This document shows positions 62,329-64,000 of a DNA stretch of 64,000 nucleotides, piece by piece. The position numbers and the translations under genes were made by a program. The DNA is from Acidobacteriota bacterium (lineage in GTDB: Bacteria; Acidobacteriota; Terriglobia; Terriglobales; Acidobacteriaceae), in NCBI GenBank assembly GCA_021816455.1, contig JAKAXU010000004.1, forward strand, positions 62,001-126,000, in the 5' to 3' direction. Every line of letters begins with the position of its first letter. Position 1 is the stretch's first letter. A model generated the notes under the pieces. It did not search any database and was not told where the DNA came from. It saw only the letters and a list, made by a program, of their open reading frames with translations.

Positions 62329-64000
62329 TCATATTCCTGGTGCGGACTCCGCCTGTTGCTGTTCGTTCAGTGATTCAGGAGGATAGCTTCCTTCGGACAT
62401 TTCCAGAAGCGCCGATTCACGTCGTTGGCGCGAACGGCGAAGCATGGTGAGCACCAGAGCTTCAAGTTCGTGCGGTTGAACCCGTGCTTTGGTGAGGAAC
62501 TGCGTCGGTCCGAGTTGCAGCATCGGACGCTCACCGAGCGAGATTTCCCTTGCCGAATACACAACCAGCGGCAGGTGTGCCAGATCGTCATTTTGCCGGA
62601 GCCAATCCACGACATTAAACCCATCTCCATCAGGCAGAGCGAGGTCGAGAACGATTAACTGCGGCATGAAAGCGAGACATGTATTCAGAGCATCCTGGCG
62701 CGTATGAACCAGCTTCACATCCATGCCGGTCCGGGCAAAGACATCCCCGATAATGCGAGCAAGATCAACATCGTCTTCAATGACCAGGATACGAGCAGAC
62801 TCTCCCGGATAGGCCAGGACGCGGGATAAATCACGCAGCAGTTCCTCCTCTCGCCCCGTCTTCTGAATCCATCCATCCGCTCCTTCGGGGAGTTGGCCTG
62901 GGGATGCTTCGCGCTCCATACTCAAAAGAACGATGGGCGTGTGACGAAGGGCCGGATGCTGTCGGAGCAGCGGGAGTATCTCCCAGCCATTGAATTTCCC
63001 CATCGAAGCATCCAACAGGATCGCATCCAGCTCTCTCAGAATGGACTGCTTCTGATCCATCCAGAGAGCATCGAGGGTTTCGCGCGCGGAAGTAGTTTCG
63101 ATAACGTTGTATCCCTGGCGTCGGAGTTGCGCGGCGATAGTCGCACGTGATCGGTTATTGGAGTCGGCGATCAAAATAGCGCCTTGCTGAGGAGGCTTTG
63201 TCAGCAGCGGCGGCATGACGATATCCGTCGATGTCGGGCGAAATGGAAGCAGCACGCGGAAAGTGGATCCGCAGATCAGGTTTCTCTCTGCCCAAATCTT
63301 GCCGCCGTGCTGTTCCACAATCGTGCGGCAGATTGCCAGACCGAGTCCGCTCCCTCCTTTTTGTCGCGAGTCGGAAGCATCGACTTGTTGAAAGCGATCA
63401 AAGATTCTGTCGAGCTTATCAGCCGGAATCCCGCGCCCCTGATCGATGACGGAGAGGATAACGGAGCGCGAGTTAGCGCGCAGAGTTACCGATACGGTTG
63501 CGCCGGGTGGAGAGAACTTGATCGCGTTGGAAAGCAGATTCGTGAGAACCTGGAGCAAACGATCTGGATCAGCTTTCAGCAGCATTCCATTGGCGTCGTG
63601 AATGAGTTGGATCTTTGCCGCCTCGGCGACCGGTTGCATCCCGTCGATCGCCTGCTGAACGATCTCATCGAGCGGAAAGATGCGGAATGCTAGTGGCTCG
63701 CGGCCACTCTGAATTCTTTCCAGGTCAAGAATGTCATTGATCAGCCGTACCAGACGGTCCGAGTTCGACAAGGCGATACGAAGAAGATTGGCCGCCTTGT
63801 CGTTCAACTCGCCAAGAATCCCTGAAGAAAGTAAGCCCAGCGCTCCGCGGATGGAGGTGAGCGGCGTGCGTAACTCGTGACTAACTGTGGAAACGAATTC
63901 GTCCTTGAGCTTATCGAGAGCGAAGCGTTGCGTAATGTCTCGAAAGCTGATGACAGAGCCGACGAACCGGCCACTTTCGAGAATCGGGGTGAGTGAAAAT
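62329..64000 (-). CDS. hybrid sensor histidine kinase with two receiver domains (partial, 5' end outside window)
   Basis: 557 codons visible, open to the right edge, so the sensory N-terminus is missing. Reading from there: end of a PAS domain (SFRDITQRFALDKLKDEF), HisKA VSTVSHELRTPLTSIRGAL, HATPase with N, G1 and G2 boxes (LLSNAIKFS, DQGRGIP, GGSGLGLAICRTI), a first receiver-like domain (GAILIADSNNR..., AILLDASMGKFNGWEILP) with a degenerate acidic pair, then a full receiver (ILVIEDDVDLARII, LIVLDLALPDGDGFNVVDW). Phosphate would pass on to the receiver and HPt proteins downstream. Confidence 0.93.
   Translation of the reverse strand, partial: FSLTPILESGRFVGSVISFRDITQRFALDKLKDEFVSTVSHELRTPLTSIRGALGLLSSGILGELNDKAANLLRIALSNSDRLVRLINDILDLERIQSGREPLAFRIFPLDEIVQQAIDGMQPVAEAAKIQLIHDANGMLLKADPDRLLQVLTNLLSNAIKFSPPGATVSVTLRANSRSVILSVIDQGRGIPADKLDRIFDRFQQVDASDSRQKGGSGLGLAICRTIVEQHGGKIWAERNLICGSTFRVLLPFRPTSTDIVMPPLLTKPPQQGAILIADSNNRSRATIAAQLRRQGYNVIETTSARETLDALWMDQKQSILRELDAILLDASMGKFNGWEILPLLRQHPALRHTPIVLLSMEREASPGQLPEGADGWIQKTGREEELLRDLSRVLAYPGESARILVIEDDVDLARIIGDVFARTGMDVKLVHTRQDALNTCLAFMPQLIVLDLALPDGDGFNVVDWLRQNDDLAHLPLVVYSAREISLGERPMLQLGPTQFLTKARVQPHELEALVLTMLRRSRQRRESALLEMSEGSYPPESLNEQQQAESAPGI

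Overview
The window is a GC-rich, densely coded bacterial chromosome segment of about 60 genes on both strands. I see no tRNA, rRNA, CRISPR array, insertion sequence, integrase or phage gene. The organism is a diderm: SecA with a SEC-C tail, an Omp85/TamB system, TonB-type and outer-membrane beta-barrel proteins, and an exported lipoprotein set. Family content (acidobacterial-type VWFA-related protein, CRTAC1/ASPIC-UnbV protein, YncE-like propellers with a phosphoesterase, DUF4136, Gly-rich exported proteins) points to Acidobacteriota, probably the Terriglobia/Acidobacteriaceae. That placement is inference; no marker RNA is present.

Left part (1-9.8 kb). A propeller/phosphoesterase gene cut by the window edge diverges from a cytochrome c maturation operon, ccmE-ccmA-ybaK-ccmB-ccmC-ccmD. 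Its CcmE has Cys in place of the haem-binding His, and a Cys-tRNA(Pro) deacylase gene is coupled inside it. Then follow a tiny membrane protein with a repeat-rich leader, DAHP synthase coupled to a propeller lipoprotein, a small winged-helix regulator, a YihY/BrkB membrane protein and a cold-shock protein with a long leader.

9.8-25 kb. Convergent and single genes: queG, a VWA protein, a GH31 alpha-xylosidase-like enzyme, a GT2 glycosyltransferase, exported proteins of unknown role, Nudix, ubiX, purB, a glutaredoxin, a broken cupin_5 gene, then mazG, a COG3375-type GNAT and a MenC/N-acylamino acid racemase.

25-35.4 kb. Prepilin peptidase, a TPR protein and DUF4136, then the DNA-maintenance run dnaX-ybaB-(MBL hydrolase)-recR. 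This runs into a coupled exported trio: CRTAC1/UnbV, a Cys-rich rhodanese and a TlpA-like lipoprotein. A lone receiver protein follows.

35.4-52 kb. An ABC importer with a double-length fused permease and no binding protein, a TonB-C protein, secA, a NiCoT transporter, xseA-glmM, class I fumarase, an outer-membrane barrel, ssb, and a haem/oxidase group (ctaB, DUF420, small membrane protein), then shikimate kinase.

52-64 kb. An ECF sigma factor and zinc-finger anti-sigma diverge from a three-gene, end-to-start coupled operon: an Omp85 protein with about seven POTRA domains, a SurA-like chaperone lacking PPIase domains, and a TamB-like protein. This looks like one envelope-biogenesis module with its own stress regulator. 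The right end is a phosphorelay: hybrid histidine kinase (cut by the window), receiver, and HPt protein.

Most start codons were chosen from Shine-Dalgarno-like sequence and overlap with the preceding gene; several are GTG or TTG. No alignment or database search was run.
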